A stretch of DNA of 64,000 nucleotides from Norana najaformis. Lineage: Eukaryota > Annelida > Clitellata > Crassiclitellata > Hormogastridae. The DNA is taken from positions 30,037,087-30,101,086 of the forward strand of contig OZ029916.1 in assembly GCA_964023275.1 (NCBI GenBank). The letters are read 5' to 3'. The notes under the pieces are model-generated. The model was not told the DNA's origin. It saw nothing but the letters and a program-made list of their open reading frames with translations, and ran no database searches. This document shows, one piece after another, positions 33,600-46,865 of the stretch (the first letter of the stretch is position 1; every line of letters starts with the position of its first letter). Position numbers and translations under genes: made by a program.

Positions 33600-34065
33600 T
33601 AAGTCGATATTTATATATCGACAAAACTAACGCCTGTGAATTGTTTTCCAACATAAGGCGCTTTAACAACTGACGAATGTATTAAGCCACAATGCACGAC
33701 TACGGTCGTGGTGCAGAAACTGCATCGAAGGTCGAAGGCATTGGTGCCATGCGATGCAGAGATTGATAGGGCCCTTTGAATTGACGAAACTGCCTTTCAT
33801 TCATATCTTAGCCGTCTTGTTTGTAGACATATATGACTTAATGATATGACTGATAATATTAAAATGGTATAGGCCTAATTTATGGTAGACCTATCATGTG
33901 GTATGATGTGATGTGGTATGTTTTTGGCGTGGACTAACTCGGAATCAAAATTAAGAGAGATACAAGTACTAGGAATATGATATGACATGATAAGTGTTAT
34001 GATAAAATATTATATGATAGGATACATGATATTATATGGTATGTTGATATGACATAAGCGGGTGG
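33600..34065. repeat. right arm of the large inverted repeat
   Basis: Reverse complement of the left arm (31976-32325), followed outward by gatatgatatgacatgata-type repeats that mirror the outer ATATC satellite of the left side. Confidence 0.8.
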
Positions 34066-36828
34066 ATGCCACTCGACCAGACAGCGTTGATCTACCTGAC
34101 CTTCAGATGAACATTATGTCTTTATCTACCTGGCCTTCAGATGAACACTGTGTGCCTGGTGTTCAGCGCAAAAACGAGTTCAGATGAGATCTGAGACACA
34201 CTCAGACTGCACCTAACTGCCCCAAGTGCGAATATTTCTCGCAATAAGACTGGATGTAGATGCCTTCTGAACACTTCAACGAGCCCTGTTGTTGTTTATT
34301 TGCAAGTCTTCAAACGCAACGATTTGTTTAGATCTTGCTTTAGTCCAACAAAACTATATTGTGATCCCTACTTAGGCCTACTAGGGCGAAATAACAATCA
34401 GACGAACCACGGACTGGAATTAATGTAATAATTAAGCGTCATCTCCCAAAGCAGGAAAGTTAGAAAGCTTCGGCGTTTAACTGTTTAATTTTTTTTGCTA
34501 ATCTCTGCTGTTATACATGTGTCATTTGTATTGTATTGCTGCTAACAATCATTCTGTCACTATTAAGTTATTACATTAATATTTGCTATTTTTCTACCAT
34601 AAAGTGGGTTGGTTAGCTAATCAAGAACACTGACATATATGACAGTGAAATTGTTATCTTTATCTAGTTTTACCTTTAGTGATGAGACGACTTTGGCATG
34701 GAAACTTGAGTGTAGATGAGGTGTGTGCGTGTGTGCCTGCGTGTGTGTATGTGTGTATGTGATTTACGTCCTGTCCAAATTGGTTTACACGAACCAAAAT
34801 TCTTAAGACTATGCAGTGGCTGCGAAAGGCTAATTACGCGCTAGTGATATAAACATCCAGTCAATTTTAATCGCTTTACGACGAATGTTTGTCTCCCTCG
34901 CTGGCTGTCAGCCTTAGTTCATTCGTCCCCTTTACCTTCTCTCCCTCCATGCTTCTTTGTCTAACTCTGGCTCTCCCTACTTCTGTTCCTCTGCCTCGGT
35001 ACCTATTTGTCTCTCTAGTCCCTACTTCCTCCTCGTCTCCAACTTCTCCAGTTCCTTTCTCCAATTATAATCGCAGCACATTTGAGTATCGTCCGGTTGT
35101 GACGAGATCAGTTTGGTGGAAACTATTTTGATCTATACATGTAATTAGGGGGTTGGGGTTGTGGTGGCGGTGGTCGTGGGTGACGGTAGGCAAAGTGGAA
35201 GAATTAGCCTCTCATTCCGACAGCCGCATCCACTCCATCGTCTGCAGCACGAAAGAAGCCGCCATTTCAACGTCTTCTCAGACACACAGGATGTGTGAGT
35301 GTATTATAATCGCTGGTGAGTTTGGTTTACGCGTTGCCCTTCAACCTAGCTAAACAAACATTGGCATAAATTACCGCTGCTGCTGATACGGTTTATTTTC
35401 GCCACCCGACATTAACGGATTCATAAACTGCACACGTGTTGTCCAGCGCGGGTGGCATAAAAGGGTCACATGGGCCCCACTGGAAAGCTTGCTCTGCGTG
35501 TTGAAATATTTGGATGGTAGCTGTTGGCCAGAAGGGGTGATGGAGGAAGGTGAGGAGGAGTAGAAAGACGAGACAGACCCGTAGGAGAACGCAGAGGAAG
35601 CGATGGTGGGAGGAGACTGGAATAAGAAGAGAGCAAAGAGAGGACTACGACGAGGAGACAAAATAAACAAGGACATAACAATACTTGGATTAAACACGAG
35701 AAAAGCACCAGATCTGACAAATGATCGAAAGGAATGCAGATCATTTATCCACACTTAACGCCGTTAAATGGCAGGTATCTGGAACTGATGGATGACGACG
35801 ATGATAAGATGAAGAGGACGAGGAGGACGACGACGAGGAAGAGGAGGAGAAATAGCATGCGTCCGGCGGGTCAGTTTACTGCCAGTGAGTGGATAGACAC
35901 TCTTCCGTGCAAAGGAAATCCGGACGCAAAATGAAGTTAAAAATGCAGTCAGTGGAATTAGTGAAATATTTAAAACCATTGGTATCATAGTCACTCAAAG
36001 TCGATGTTTTTAATATTTTATTCATCATTATATCCAAGAATAATCCAACGAATTCATAAACCTATGATATTCACGATATCAGTCATACAATTATCATAGG
36101 TATAACAATATTCTGGAATAACCAATGTGACATATGCTTTAAGTAAGCCAACTGGAGCGATCACGAAGCGACCACTTAGGCCTACATGTAGGCCTATATG
36201 CCGCCCGTTTTATCAACGTTGGCTTGAAGAAGCAGGGCGTTAGAAATCAAGTCGACAGGTTGAAGAAAATCAGATCTGATTGCACGAACTTCCCGTTACA
36301 AAAAATAACTGACTTATATTATAGCCCGAGCCTCAGTGGCTCAGACCAGCAACAGAGAAAGTCCGGGTACCAAATGATGTCCCGGTTCGGGGTAGAATGT
36401 GTCCGATGACCTAGTGGAATATTTATATATAAGAGGATTGAGCAACAAGGGAAGGCCGACCCATAAGTAATACACCAGAACTTCATTATAACCCTTCTTG
36501 TTACAAGACGGGTTGTGATATAACATGGTAGGGTATATGAACCCCATATTTAGTTCGGCTTTATTATGAAACTACCTCACTAGGTGGTCTTGAGATGGCT
36601 TCCAAGAACAGCATTGAGGAGGTTTCAGTGTTCTTTGAGTCGTGAGGAATGCTTCAAACTATGTCTGACAGTGAACCAATACGGCAATATGTTGGAATTT
36701 TTTATGACCCTTGCTCGTAAGTTCAAAACAATTTATCTGTGTAAATTTTATTTACCGTGATCAAGTCGCCTAGGAACTAAAGCGCTAGTTAGCGAAAACA
36801 ATTCAGGCTGAGCCAGGTAAATGTTTAG
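34066..36828. other. unassigned intergenic sequence
   Basis: A TG-rich microsatellite is at about 34718-34765, and purine-rich stretches at 35520-35650 and 35790-35850 create artefactual open frames. No gene, RNA or clear mobile element could be supported. Confidence 0.3.
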
Positions 36829-37057
36829 GTTTTATATAGCGACCGTATAACCTCGACCCTGCTCATTTTGCAATGAATTTATCGGGTGAGATCCTTCACC
36901 ACCGCTGCCCGTTTGAATGGGCGCCAGGCCATTTAAGGTCCCCGTGCACGGACAGTACTAGCCCGAGATTTAAATCTCTGAAATAAGCCACGACCGGGGC
37001 GCGAACCTGGGATCCTCACGCACAGTGCGTACGTACTTACCGATGTAGCTAACTAGG
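36829..37057 (-). mobile_element. tRNA-derived SINE, most complete copy
   Basis: On the minus strand the element starts with gcctagttagctacatcgg, an A-box-like segment. A B-box-like ggttcgcgccc follows about 50 bases on. After that come a body (gagatttaaatctcgggct, ggcgcccattcaaacgggca) and a 3' end tgcaaaatgagcagggtcg-tatacggtcgctatataaaa. Four relatives lie in the window at 4288, 46336, 48770 and 58345, all in the same orientation. Being about 230 bp with Pol III-type boxes it fits a SINE; the tRNA of origin is unclear. Confidence 0.65.
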
Positions 37058-37426
37058 CAAACATGGGACTGTTTCGACGGATATCTTGTGCATGAAAGTG
37101 AACAGCTGTACAATGGCCTGAACATGCTCTGCTATCATGGTGGAATTAAAATATGACATCCAAATTACAGAGGAATGATGACCCGGCCAAAGCAAATTAC
37201 AACCGATTTATCCAGGTAAACGGAAACAAGCCATCGAACTTGTACAGCTGTTCAGAGCTCGTAAACAAAAGAAGGAATTCTGTCCGAGACGGGTTCTAAA
37301 GCTTACTGAATGCCATCCAAGACCTCTTCGTTGACATGCCATTGAAAATCCAAGGCATAAGTATTCTGGTGGCCTATGACAGTGTGCGAAATCACGACTC
37401 GTTAAGAGCTTTATAGCCAGCTGCAT
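37058..37426. other. unassigned intergenic sequence
   Basis: No supported feature. A 150-codon minus-strand frame covers 37208-37660 but overlaps the miniature transposon and looks fortuitous. Confidence 0.3.
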
Positions 37427-37592
37427 CAGTGGCAGCTCCAGGATTGCTTGCGTGGAGGGATAAGAGAATTTCCTGAGGGGCGCCACATTCAGCAGTCCAC
37501 CATGCACGAATCTGGACTGAGGGGCGCAGGCAAAAAACCATAAGGGGCGCGGGGGCGAACCGGCCCCACTCCTATAATTAAAGGCGTCACAG
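37427..37592. mobile_element. hAT-like miniature transposon, copy 1
   Basis: Starts cagtggcagctccagg and ends ggcgtcacag, which as reverse complement (ctgtgacgcc) is a partial terminal inverted repeat. It is flanked by agctgcat (37419-37426) and agttgcat (37593-37600), an 8-bp target duplication with one mismatch, as expected for hAT. The interior is shared with 51348-51491. It is too short to encode a transposase. Confidence 0.65.
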
Positions 37593-38489
37593 AGTTGCAT
37601 GGTCGTGACCGGTGATCGAAGACTGGCATGCTGGATCGGAAATGGCTTTGGGCCGAGCATGCGAGGCTTCTAGCTTCATAATATTTTGTACGTGGCGCTC
37701 CAGCTCAGAAAATCACTACACCTTTTTACATGACCCTAAGAGGGTCAAGGTCCTGTACGAAAGGAGGTGAACCGATGATAGTTAACAAGGGTTTGTCTGC
37801 AAAGACGTCCGCAAAAACGACCTACTTAGAACCCATCCCTCCCTTTGTCGCATTCTCTTCTCCATTCCTCTTTGCCGACGTCCGCACTCCAGTGTAGTAC
37901 TAAGGCCTAGATTAGGCTACCCTATTGATCTCTTGCATAGCTAAGTGTGCTACGGGGTGGGGCACTTTGATACCACCTAATCCAGCAAAGGGACTCTTGT
38001 TAAATCTGCGTTTTCCTACAGCGTACTGTATGCTGTCTGACCGCAGTTGGTGTTTAACGAACAGGAGCTTCTGAAAGAACTACTGTATAATTTACAGTGT
38101 ATGTACAAAATTTAGACGCAGGCGTCTGCTTTGGCCATAATCCCCTCGTCCGCATTTGGCTGACCCCTCTCTGCGGAAGTCCTTAACAACCCAGGTAACA
38201 GGAACAAACATACAGGCAAAATACATGCGATCAGCACAAACTCTGTTAATCACAATTCATTTTTTGGAAATATCTTGTGCCTGATAACCTGCATGTAGTT
38301 TTTCAATTTTGTGAACTCCTATAACAGAAACCGTCATGTATTATCGACTCTTCACTAAGTAGTGTAAAAATGCAGAAATACAAAACACTGCTTTCATCTT
38401 GTAATCTTTTTAAAAAACTAGTCACAGTAGTTACTTTGTTTCACAATAATTTGTCACTGCAACAAGTTACTCATCAGAGTAACTTTCAA

Positions 38490-38553
<64 letters not shown>

Positions 38554-39461
38554 GCATAGCTTATATAAATTTTATTACATGTTTAACACATTTAAATTAT
38601 CATCCACCCCATCTTTTCTGGTTGAATGTAGAGTTTAAATCAACATCATCATCATTCCACTGCGGCAACAAGGCTTATATGCAAGTCATATAACTACAAA
38701 AAGTTGCACAGATGTTTCATTTCTTCGCCTCAGCTGAAGTACCTACAACAAGGGTTTATAAACTAAGCTGATGATCATTCTGTTTTGGATAAAACAGTTT
38801 AGTGGCAAAATGCTTCGAATTACCTCAACTCAGAAACCTGCTCACCTCTGAAGACAAGAACTTTACATAGTAAATGTTGTAAAGATTAAATAATATTAAT
38901 TCAACATACATGACATTAGTATAATTGGCACTTCCTTCTTTTTTAAAGATTTTGTTTGATAGCATACTAGTGTTTCGTTATAAAATCAGTTTAAGTGCAA
39001 TTTATTACACTGCGATGCACATGCTCACGTGGAAGATTTAAGTTAAATTCATGTCTATGAATTTTAACCATAAATGTCACTGTTTCCGCATAAATTGCAT
39101 ATCCACATAAGCAAACAATATGGGGAATATTCCAAGTTCAACCACGCACGGTAATCAAACTGTCTTGGCAGAGCCTTGTATCATGTAGCAAAGGTACCTA
39201 TCTAGATGCATACATTTTAAAACATGAATATATTCTACTACACCTTAGCAGCTACAGTTAAAACCTTTGTCTGTGTAAAGTGTAAAAGCTAAAACCATGG
39301 AACACTTATCGCAACACATATGGAAATCCTTCATCCTAGAACGATATGATAAATACGCTTTATGCTGTGCGAGCAATCGCTAACATGATAAGCATAAATG
39401 AGCAAACTGTTTCGTTAACAATACAAGACACAGAAGAGTGTTTCCAATAATATAATGTATG
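37593..39461. other. AT-rich intergenic sequence downstream of the elongase gene
   Basis: A pure TA microsatellite of about 56 bp is at 38493-38548. From about 38200 to 41500 the sequence is AT-rich and may include the 3' UTR of the minus-strand elongase gene. No exon seen. Confidence 0.35.
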
Positions 39462-39630
39462 TAATAATAATATTAATAATAATAGCTACCCTAATAACTT
39501 TTATCTTGCCCATGCCTAAAGCAAAGGCATCAACCAACGGCACATCAAAACCAATTTTAAAGTGAGCTCAACATCTACATCAGTCACCCGGCACGCAGCA
39601 CCAGCTTATCATGGATAAGCTTGCAGCTGG
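39462..39630 (-). repeat. retroelement tail with aggcatca block
   Basis: An AAT-rich run followed by aaaggcatcaaccaacggca and catcaaaacca matches 52112-52200, where the same block leads into a LINE C-terminus. This is a severely truncated copy of that LINE subfamily. Confidence 0.5.
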
Positions 39631-41517
39631 AGCTACATTTTGAGTCATAATTAAAAGAACATCAAGTACTGAACAGCAGAAACAGCCGCGGGGACAGACT
39701 TTGAGAATTAGCCCAACAACTAAAGGAGCTTGTTAATCCAGAACAGTTATAACTTTTGGGTGAACTGTTCTGGTTGACTGAAGGTGCTTGTGCTATCCAA
39801 CAACACCTTCTTCTGAGGAAGGCAATACGAGAATTCAGTTGAACAGTGGCAAGTCTGGAAAAGGACTATTCTAAAGTATTACAACTGACCATAATGTAAT
39901 ATTTTATATACCAGTAACAACAGTATGACTTTGAAACAGACCAATTCAATGGGGAACCACTCACAGGCAGATAAAAAATGCACACAAAGGAGCAAAATGG
40001 CAATCAAATGGCAATCATGGTGCATAGAGTGGGATTGGGAGGGCCAAGCCAAGCCAAAGACAAATCCCAGGTGGTGGCCACCTGTGGAAGAGGACTGAGA
40101 AGACAGTCAGTAACATGATGGTGATAAGTTTACAAAACAGTTCCAAACAACTGTAAAATTCCTCGTCAATGATTTTTCTAAGTGTCCATTGACTGGGCTT
40201 CGAACTGTTGCCTTGCCTGATTTATAGCGCAGTGTTGACTCTAGAAAAGACAGTCTTTGATTTTTGTAATTATAATTAATGTAATAAACAATTCAATCAC
40301 AAACGTACTTAATCAACATACAGTTTCTACAACCAAATCTTTCAACGATATCTGTAACTGAAGCTATCAAATGAGTACATGACAGACTACCACTACAAAA
40401 TTTTTTTCACCCTGGCATGCTCTCAATAAAGCATTTGCTATCACATTTCATAGGCTTTTTCTGCCACAACAGCAGATCAGTTTGGACTGTTCTAGACTGG
40501 TCCATGCCTCTTCACAACATAAGCGCATTGCTTCCGACAAGAGCGCCAATGTGATAACATAATGCCCAAGCCAAAGTCACACCAACACCCCAGTATGTGT
40601 TCAATGCATCCAAGTTAGATGCATCCAGCAACCACAAACATATGCTAAGCATACAAATAAATCAATTACCCAAATGATGTCAGACAAAATTCTGCCTTAC
40701 CACCTGCCAGCCAGTCACAAACAAATCAACACAACAACGACTCATCAAAACTGCACTATGGAAATTTCCTGTACAAACGTGCACTTTAAACTTGTTAACT
40801 AATCAGTGTAATATTATGTTCACAATGTTCACACTCATTGCCCATGACTAATACTGAGAGTGGGGTAAGATAGGGACATAGATAATTTGATTGGAAATTA
40901 TAACACCAAATGGCTGGCAGTATCAGCTAACACAACTGAGTTGTTAAGCTTTGTAGACTAAAGCCATCAAATTTCTTAAGCTGCAGTAAAGTGTCTTTAA
41001 AAAAATCAAGTTTTTGACCTGTACATAAACAGTTTGTTCATGCTACCTGCATAAAGACACCTCTAAAAAAAGTGAAACAATATCCTAACTTATGATTCAA
41101 ATATTTCATAACTGTGAAAGTGGTGTTGTATAACATTTAAGCAGAAAAGGACCAATTACTGAACACTGAAGGACCACACAAAAATTACTCACTGCCATTA
41201 AGCTGCAGCACCAGTACAGTTACCAGTATGGCGTGGACTAGGATCGGGGCAGAACCGCAAATACAGAAAAACAATCAGCATCATTTGTAAAAATTTTATA
41301 ATGCTCAAAGCAGTTTTTAGCATCAACTTGATAATTGCTATTGAAAACCCAGTTTTACAAGAGCTTTTGTTAAAAGAATTTGAATTCAAAGTCAAAAGTA
41401 GGAAAGACAAACATGTTTGGCTATTCAAAAACTTGTTTTGCACATTACCTATCAACACCATTGTATAAGTTAAACTACTACAGTATAAACTGCAAAACTA
41501 GACAAAACTGTGTATTC
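39631..41517. other. AT-rich sequence, probable 3' UTR and flank of the elongase gene
   Basis: No exon or element recognised. It lies directly downstream of the minus-strand stop at 41518. Confidence 0.35.
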
Positions 41518-44500
41518 TTATAAATGCTTCTTATTGTTTCCATTAGAAATAACACCATTTTTAAATCCATTCTGCGTCATTGCCTTGTTGTTGCCATCCT
41601 CCTTCATCACGGAGCTGGTGCAAGTTCTTCGATGCTTGCCAATGATGTATGCATGAATATAGAAGTTGGTGAACAAAACAAGCATCACAATCATATAGCC
41701 AGCGAGAAGATTTTGACCCCAACGTGGAAAGTCACACTCAATTTTCAATGAATAAAGAGTATGCGACAATGTAATGCCAAACTGTACCTGCAAATCATAA
41801 TCACAAAAAAGTTAACAGATGGACTACAGCAGTTCACGATCAGGTTGAGCAACCAACTCTAGCATCAATCAACAGCATGCCAAATGTCCCTTGTCTGGCT
41901 TAGATTTCTGCCCTCAAATGTTTATGATCTACTTATTTAAGCAATCTGCCTCACCCCTGAAAGGATTCTAAGACACTAAACCCACTGAACGACGGTGGTG
42001 CAACAAGCTACTAAGATAGTCACACACCTGCTGGTCACCCAGGAGCCAAGACTGCTCAACCTTTTGAATGAATAACAAAAAATACAGGCATGCAACTTAA
42101 CGATTGCAACAACTGCCTACAGTAGAAGGTTGACAAAAAAAGAGAAACAGTAAACTCACAAGTTGAAATGTAGTGATGTAACGTTTCCACCAGAGTTTTC
42201 CCTTCAGACTTGGTATTACAGACAGTCCATAATAGGAATACATGACAACATGCACCAAACAGTTCAGCCCACTTCCAAAACAAGCTATCAACAAAATATA
42301 TGTCAAGTTAATCAAAGCAATATAAAGCTGAAATTACAGTACAATCCCGTCTGTATGCAACCTGCTAACTTAACGTGAGGTTGTAGCATGTCTCCCAATG
42401 CTGCTTATTTAAGACGCGAGACACGTTAACATGTGATACAGGAAATTGCCATGCAGAGTTGAATGATTGCAATTTCAAACGTAGAGGTCTACACAGGAAT
42501 AAACATTTTCCTACAGTATGTTATTCAGAAAATTTTTTGATCAGTCATTCCTTTGGTCTGTTATTGCTATCGTCACATGGTCAGAAAATGCACTATTCAA
42601 AATGAGAATCTACTTTTAAGAAAACTTTATTAAAATAACAGACAATTCAACTTACAGAGGCCACCGGGAATGAACATCATGACCCACCACCAAATATTCA
42701 ACATGGTTGCATGATGAAACACGTGTAGGAATGTAACTTGGTTCATCTTCTTTCGGAGAATCATTAAGACTGTGTCCATCAGTTCAATTGCTTTCGAGAA
42801 AAAGTACCACCAAAGAACTCTCGCAACCTGCCAATTCAAAATTAATTTGAAAACATAAAACCATTTTATCTAAAGACTTCTAAGAGTGCTAAAGTATTCA
42901 AATACACTGTAGTATCAATTTTTAATGATTTAAAAGTATAATTTACTCCCTTAATTCAAGAATCTGCTAAAACAACAGGACATTTGGAGCTATTTATATT
43001 GGCTTATCAAAGTAGAGTCCCATCTATACTCTTAATTTCATTAAGAAGTTTTAATAAGATAGTTGTGACTTGCTTGAACTGTCACCCATCATCTAATACC
43101 CAGTATTTTCCTCTCCAATCTGCATACCATAAAAACCATTTCACTAAAAATCCACTACTTGCGTTTTACATTTATACTATCAGCCATGAAACAAGCAACA
43201 TTTACAGAAAACTGCAGCACGAGTACTCTTCATGAAACGACGCTCAAAACCAAGATCAACTCACTCAGTGAAATAAAACACACATAACCAACATGGAAGC
43301 AATTTTACTGACAGCAGATAACTTAGTAAATAGCAACTTTGTGACAACCCTTAAACAGCTTTACTCACTCGCAATTCCTTAGCGCTGTTCAGCCGATGTG
43401 CATTGTAAGGAGCACAGAAGAATCCATAACCAGCATCAACTGCACTAATTATTATCTGGAAACACAGCACATTGCAACTGAACGAAAGCCAGATTCTCAT
43501 CCTTTAAACAAAACAAGCAAAAATGATGCTTACAAAAATTCAGATATTAATGAGAGCAAACATTCTGATGAAGTATGTTCTATTTCTAGAATGCTAGCAG
43601 TGTAGCACAGCAACAGTACAATTCAAGACATCTTATGTGCATGTATTTGACGTAAAAATACATTGACGACAACGAAATTAATGACTGAGCATTCTCTTAA
43701 AGTAGCCCTAATATATATGCCATCATGCTTTTGGCATACATGCAGATGTCCAAGTATTAAGTTTATTTGTACATATGTATTAGTAATGTTTCCACCAACC
43801 CAACATTAGGATCCAGAAATAACACCAGCTTCAAATTCCTACAGGAGGTGGAGTAAAATAAAATGTCCATCTCCTAGTACAAACAAAGCAAATGACCCAG
43901 AAAAATCGAGGTTTCAAGAGACAGATCAGCCTAAATAATGTAGCAAGCACTGGGAAATTCTAAGAACTGCTAACCTCCACAAACATGTAGATGGAAAGAA
44001 GAACAAGGGCCATATTGTAGATGACCATGAGCAGCTGAAGATTGAATGGTTTCCTGTCCTTCATCACTTTTGGTCCAATCCACACAAAGATAAGGTAGGC
44101 AGCTGTCAAAATCCATACCTCAACTGGCGAGTTGTTTAACAGAAGCCAATTTCTTGCATGAGGATCTGAAATAAAAATTACACAAGAAAAACATAGTAAA
44201 ATATGCAAGAATGAGGAGAATCAAAATGAAAATTTTATTTTAATTCTAAAATGTTATTATTTTAATTCTAAAGTGGCAGACAAGGAACACCACATGAAAT
44301 ATATTCAAGCTACAGTAGAACCAAGACCTCTTTCATTTTCCATTTCTTATTGTAGAATTCTTGCCACCTCAAAGCTCATGGTGGCCCACAGATTCCACTG
44401 GGCACTATGGTGTATTATAATAATGGTTTGCCAGGTGTTGCTGTGGCAGTATCAACAGGTCTTGTTCAATATGGACATTTAAGCTGTCTCAACTACATTA

Positions 44501-45019
44501 TGTTCAGCAACTCTCATACATTCAGAAAACTTTTGTCCTATGCTGTGTTCCACAATTCATTCTTAAACTCTGCTTCAGATATCATGCATGTGTTTGCAGA
44601 CATTATTCAAATACCGTTTATCATCAGAGCCCTAGTACATCAATTCATTACAGATGACCTTGCTGATAATGAACTCTAACATCATTTAGATTAGTGAGGT
44701 GCACTTTCAGTAAGTACTTATAAATGTTCAACTACATACAGAATTACATACAGCTAGCAGGATACATAGTGTTAAATGCACAATGAATGTTCCATGAAGC
44801 CAGCTGGTACAGATCAACACAATATATATAAAAACAATTTTACCATACAGTTTCTTTATGGTCTCAGTTATGACTTCACAATTTTTTAGAAGCAAACTAA
44901 AGCCAAAGGAACCTGTGAAATAATGTATGTTAAGCAGGCCACAGTTCCTCACACAACCCACCTGCAAATGGCAAACTGTCCTCATACATCTGAGCCAAGC
45001 GCTGAATGTAGGTAATCAT
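41518..45019 (-). CDS. ELOVL-type very-long-chain fatty-acid elongase
   Basis: Six coding exons on the minus strand: 45019-44962, 44165-43975, 43455-43369, 42827-42656, 42284-42160, 41787-41518. All borders are GT/AG and phases agree, giving 300 aa, the usual family length (about 270-320). ELOVL proteins are ER multi-pass enzymes that condense acyl-CoA with malonyl-CoA. Visible marks: [15 protein letters not shown] (exon 2), [16 protein letters not shown], the histidine box [10 protein letters not shown] at about residues 146-155 with the catalytic H-x-x-H-H, then [16 protein letters not shown] and [10 protein letters not shown]. Glutamine precedes the box as Q-x-x-x-L-H-x-x-H-H, the pattern of PUFA elongases, and M-L-N-I-W-W is like ELOVL2/5, so a PUFA elongase is likely. 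The C-terminus ends K-K-H-L, a KKxx ER-retrieval signal. The start at 45019 is the first Met after an in-frame stop; an upstream 5' exon is possible. Confidence 0.93.
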
Positions 45020-45845
45020 CTTGATGTAGAAATGTAGCTTCTCAGGGTACCAGAATCTTCACATAATCAAACAAAACTTTTCAAAACTATGAACAGAGCA
45101 AGAGATGATGAATAAATTGACTTGAACATTATAACACATATCAAAAGGAATGCTGCACTAGATTCTTAATTTATTATCAGAATTTTTAAAATTAATTTGA
45201 TTGAATCAATGCACAAGTTCAGCCAAAGCAGAAGAAAATTAACTCTTGAGAAGTATGTAATTTTATCACCACTGCAATTTTGTCTACGTTAATTGAGTAT
45301 GCCAATTAACCAGCTTTTTTAAATCTGCAACATAGCATCAGTTCAGAGCATTCTGTGTTTCAGAGTACTGCATTTTAGGACTTATAAAACAAGCTACAGG
45401 TTGTCAGTTGGCATGTTAGTCTACAAACAGATCCAAATATGGATTTACATTCTGTTACAAGAACCAGAACACAGCATATTTGTACTCTTGAACTCTAAAA
45501 CTAAGAAGCGCATATTCAATCATCCACTGCCAATGCATGCAGCTACAACTTTATAGTCCTCAGTCCATGCTGGGTTTCACTAGTAAACCATGTAATGCAA
45601 CTTGCAAAAGTTGTTATTTATGCTTATCTTTTCAGTGGGTCAGTGTCCCATCATAAAACATAAAATGATGCAATTTAATTCATAATTTAAAGTGCATCTT
45701 CAAGATATCTATTCAAAAGTGCATATAACCTTGTTTTTCTTGCTATTCGAGCTGGAAATAGCTACAGTGGCTTCAAGAATTGCTTTATATATCTTCTCCA
45801 GAAAATAAGTTAAATTTTTAAAACAGAGCCAACACCAGTTCCTTT
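45020..45845. other. upstream region of the elongase gene
   Basis: AT-rich; would contain the 5' UTR or first intron and promoter of the minus-strand elongase. No specific element seen. Confidence 0.3.
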
Positions 45846-46335
45846 AATCGTAATCTTGAGAATTTCTAAACCGCTATCTTAAAGCTAAGCACAGGACATC
45901 AGCTTATTCATGAGTGCTGCATCAAGTCAGAGAAGTTGTCCAAAGATGCCATGGGTAGAACAAAGTCTGGTTGCCAGAAGACCAGAGAAAAGGGGACAGC
46001 GCAGCTATTGCGATGGGTTGTGTTTAGGTTAAGGGAAATGGGAAGGCAGCAGACTGGATGGATCAAACTAAGCTTTCTTGTGAAGGCTAGACTTCACTCT
46101 TGAATGAAATGCCTGAGGAGAAATAAGTAAGGTTTGGGGCTTGAGATAGATGATGGTGGGTTAATAACAGAAAGGATACAACAATAGATAATACGCAAAA
46201 TTCAGGAAGAAGAACATTCCAGAGTCAAAGTGCAGTGTTGTATATGGTTTGGTTAGAGAAGTTAAGATCAGCAGTTTCAGGAGACAGACAAGAGTGAGGT
46301 AAGGGGATGAACAGGTAACCGCAGTAAATGTGCAC
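45846..46335 (-). mobile_element. LINE 3' end, second subfamily
   Basis: Tail aatcgtaatcttgag, then cttattcatgagtgctgcat, gttgtccaaagatgccatg and ctggttgccagaagaccaga as in 5607-5850. Further right, reversed fragments of the ORF C-terminus are recognisable around 46090-46300 (on the minus strand, G-I-S-F-K-S-E-V-x-P-S-Q-E-like). Confidence 0.55.
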
Positions 46336-46485
46336 ATTTTTTATATCGACCATATAGCCTTGACCCAGCTCATTTTTCAAAGAATTAATTGGGTGAGATA
46401 ACCACCGTTGCCTGTTTCAATGGGTGTCGTGCAATTTAAGGCCCCTGTGAACAGACCATGCTAGTTCAAGGTTTAAATATCTGAA
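46336..46485 (-). mobile_element. tRNA-derived SINE, diverged copy
   Basis: tttttatatcgaccatatag, cccagctcatttttcaaaga, gggtgagataaccaccgttg and gtttaaatatctgaa follow the order of 36829-36990. The tRNA-like head is missing. Confidence 0.55.
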
Positions 46486-46489
46486 GGTG

Positions 46490-46700
46490 ATAGGATGGTA
46501 AAGAGTTTGCAAAGACAAGTAGGCTGAGAGTATTGCCGAGTTATAGATTAGAAAAGGAACATTGAAATGAATGCGTCCGGGGTTTTTCAGCCAATGGAGT
46601 GATTTCAGGATATGAGTGATATGGTGATGTTGGGTGTCCTGGTGACACCTCGGTCAAAAGAATTTGGGATAAGTCACCAAACAGCGTAATATTTAGTTAC
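46490..46700 (-). mobile_element. LINE ORF C-terminal fragment
   Basis: On the minus strand cactccattggctgaaaaac corresponds to the H-W-L-K block of the LINE ORF. The region is otherwise too diverged to read and may belong with 45846-46335, split by the SINE at 46336. Confidence 0.4.
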
Positions 46701-46812
46701 TTTAACGCAGTCTTAAATTTGGATCACGTGGGCTTTTGGAGACTTGGAAAGAAGTAGGGTGTTTTGCTGCTCGATGTTTAGCCGGTGCTTGTGCCAAAAC
46801 GCCCAGGCAAAC

Positions 46813-46865
46813 GCGTGAACCGTGCACATGCACTCACAAGCGTGAACCGTGCACATGCACTCAAC
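46813..46865. repeat. 27-bp direct repeat, two copies
   Basis: Two adjacent copies of gcgtgaaccgtgcacatgca followed by ctcacaa, the second slightly shortened. Confidence 0.85.

Noticed and set aside
37208..37660. 150-codon minus-strand frame
   Set aside because: It runs through the hAT-like miniature element and both flanks, with no family resemblance.
44273..44679. Plus-strand frames opposite the elongase introns
   Set aside because: They lie across an intron of the minus-strand elongase gene and have no homology that I recognise.
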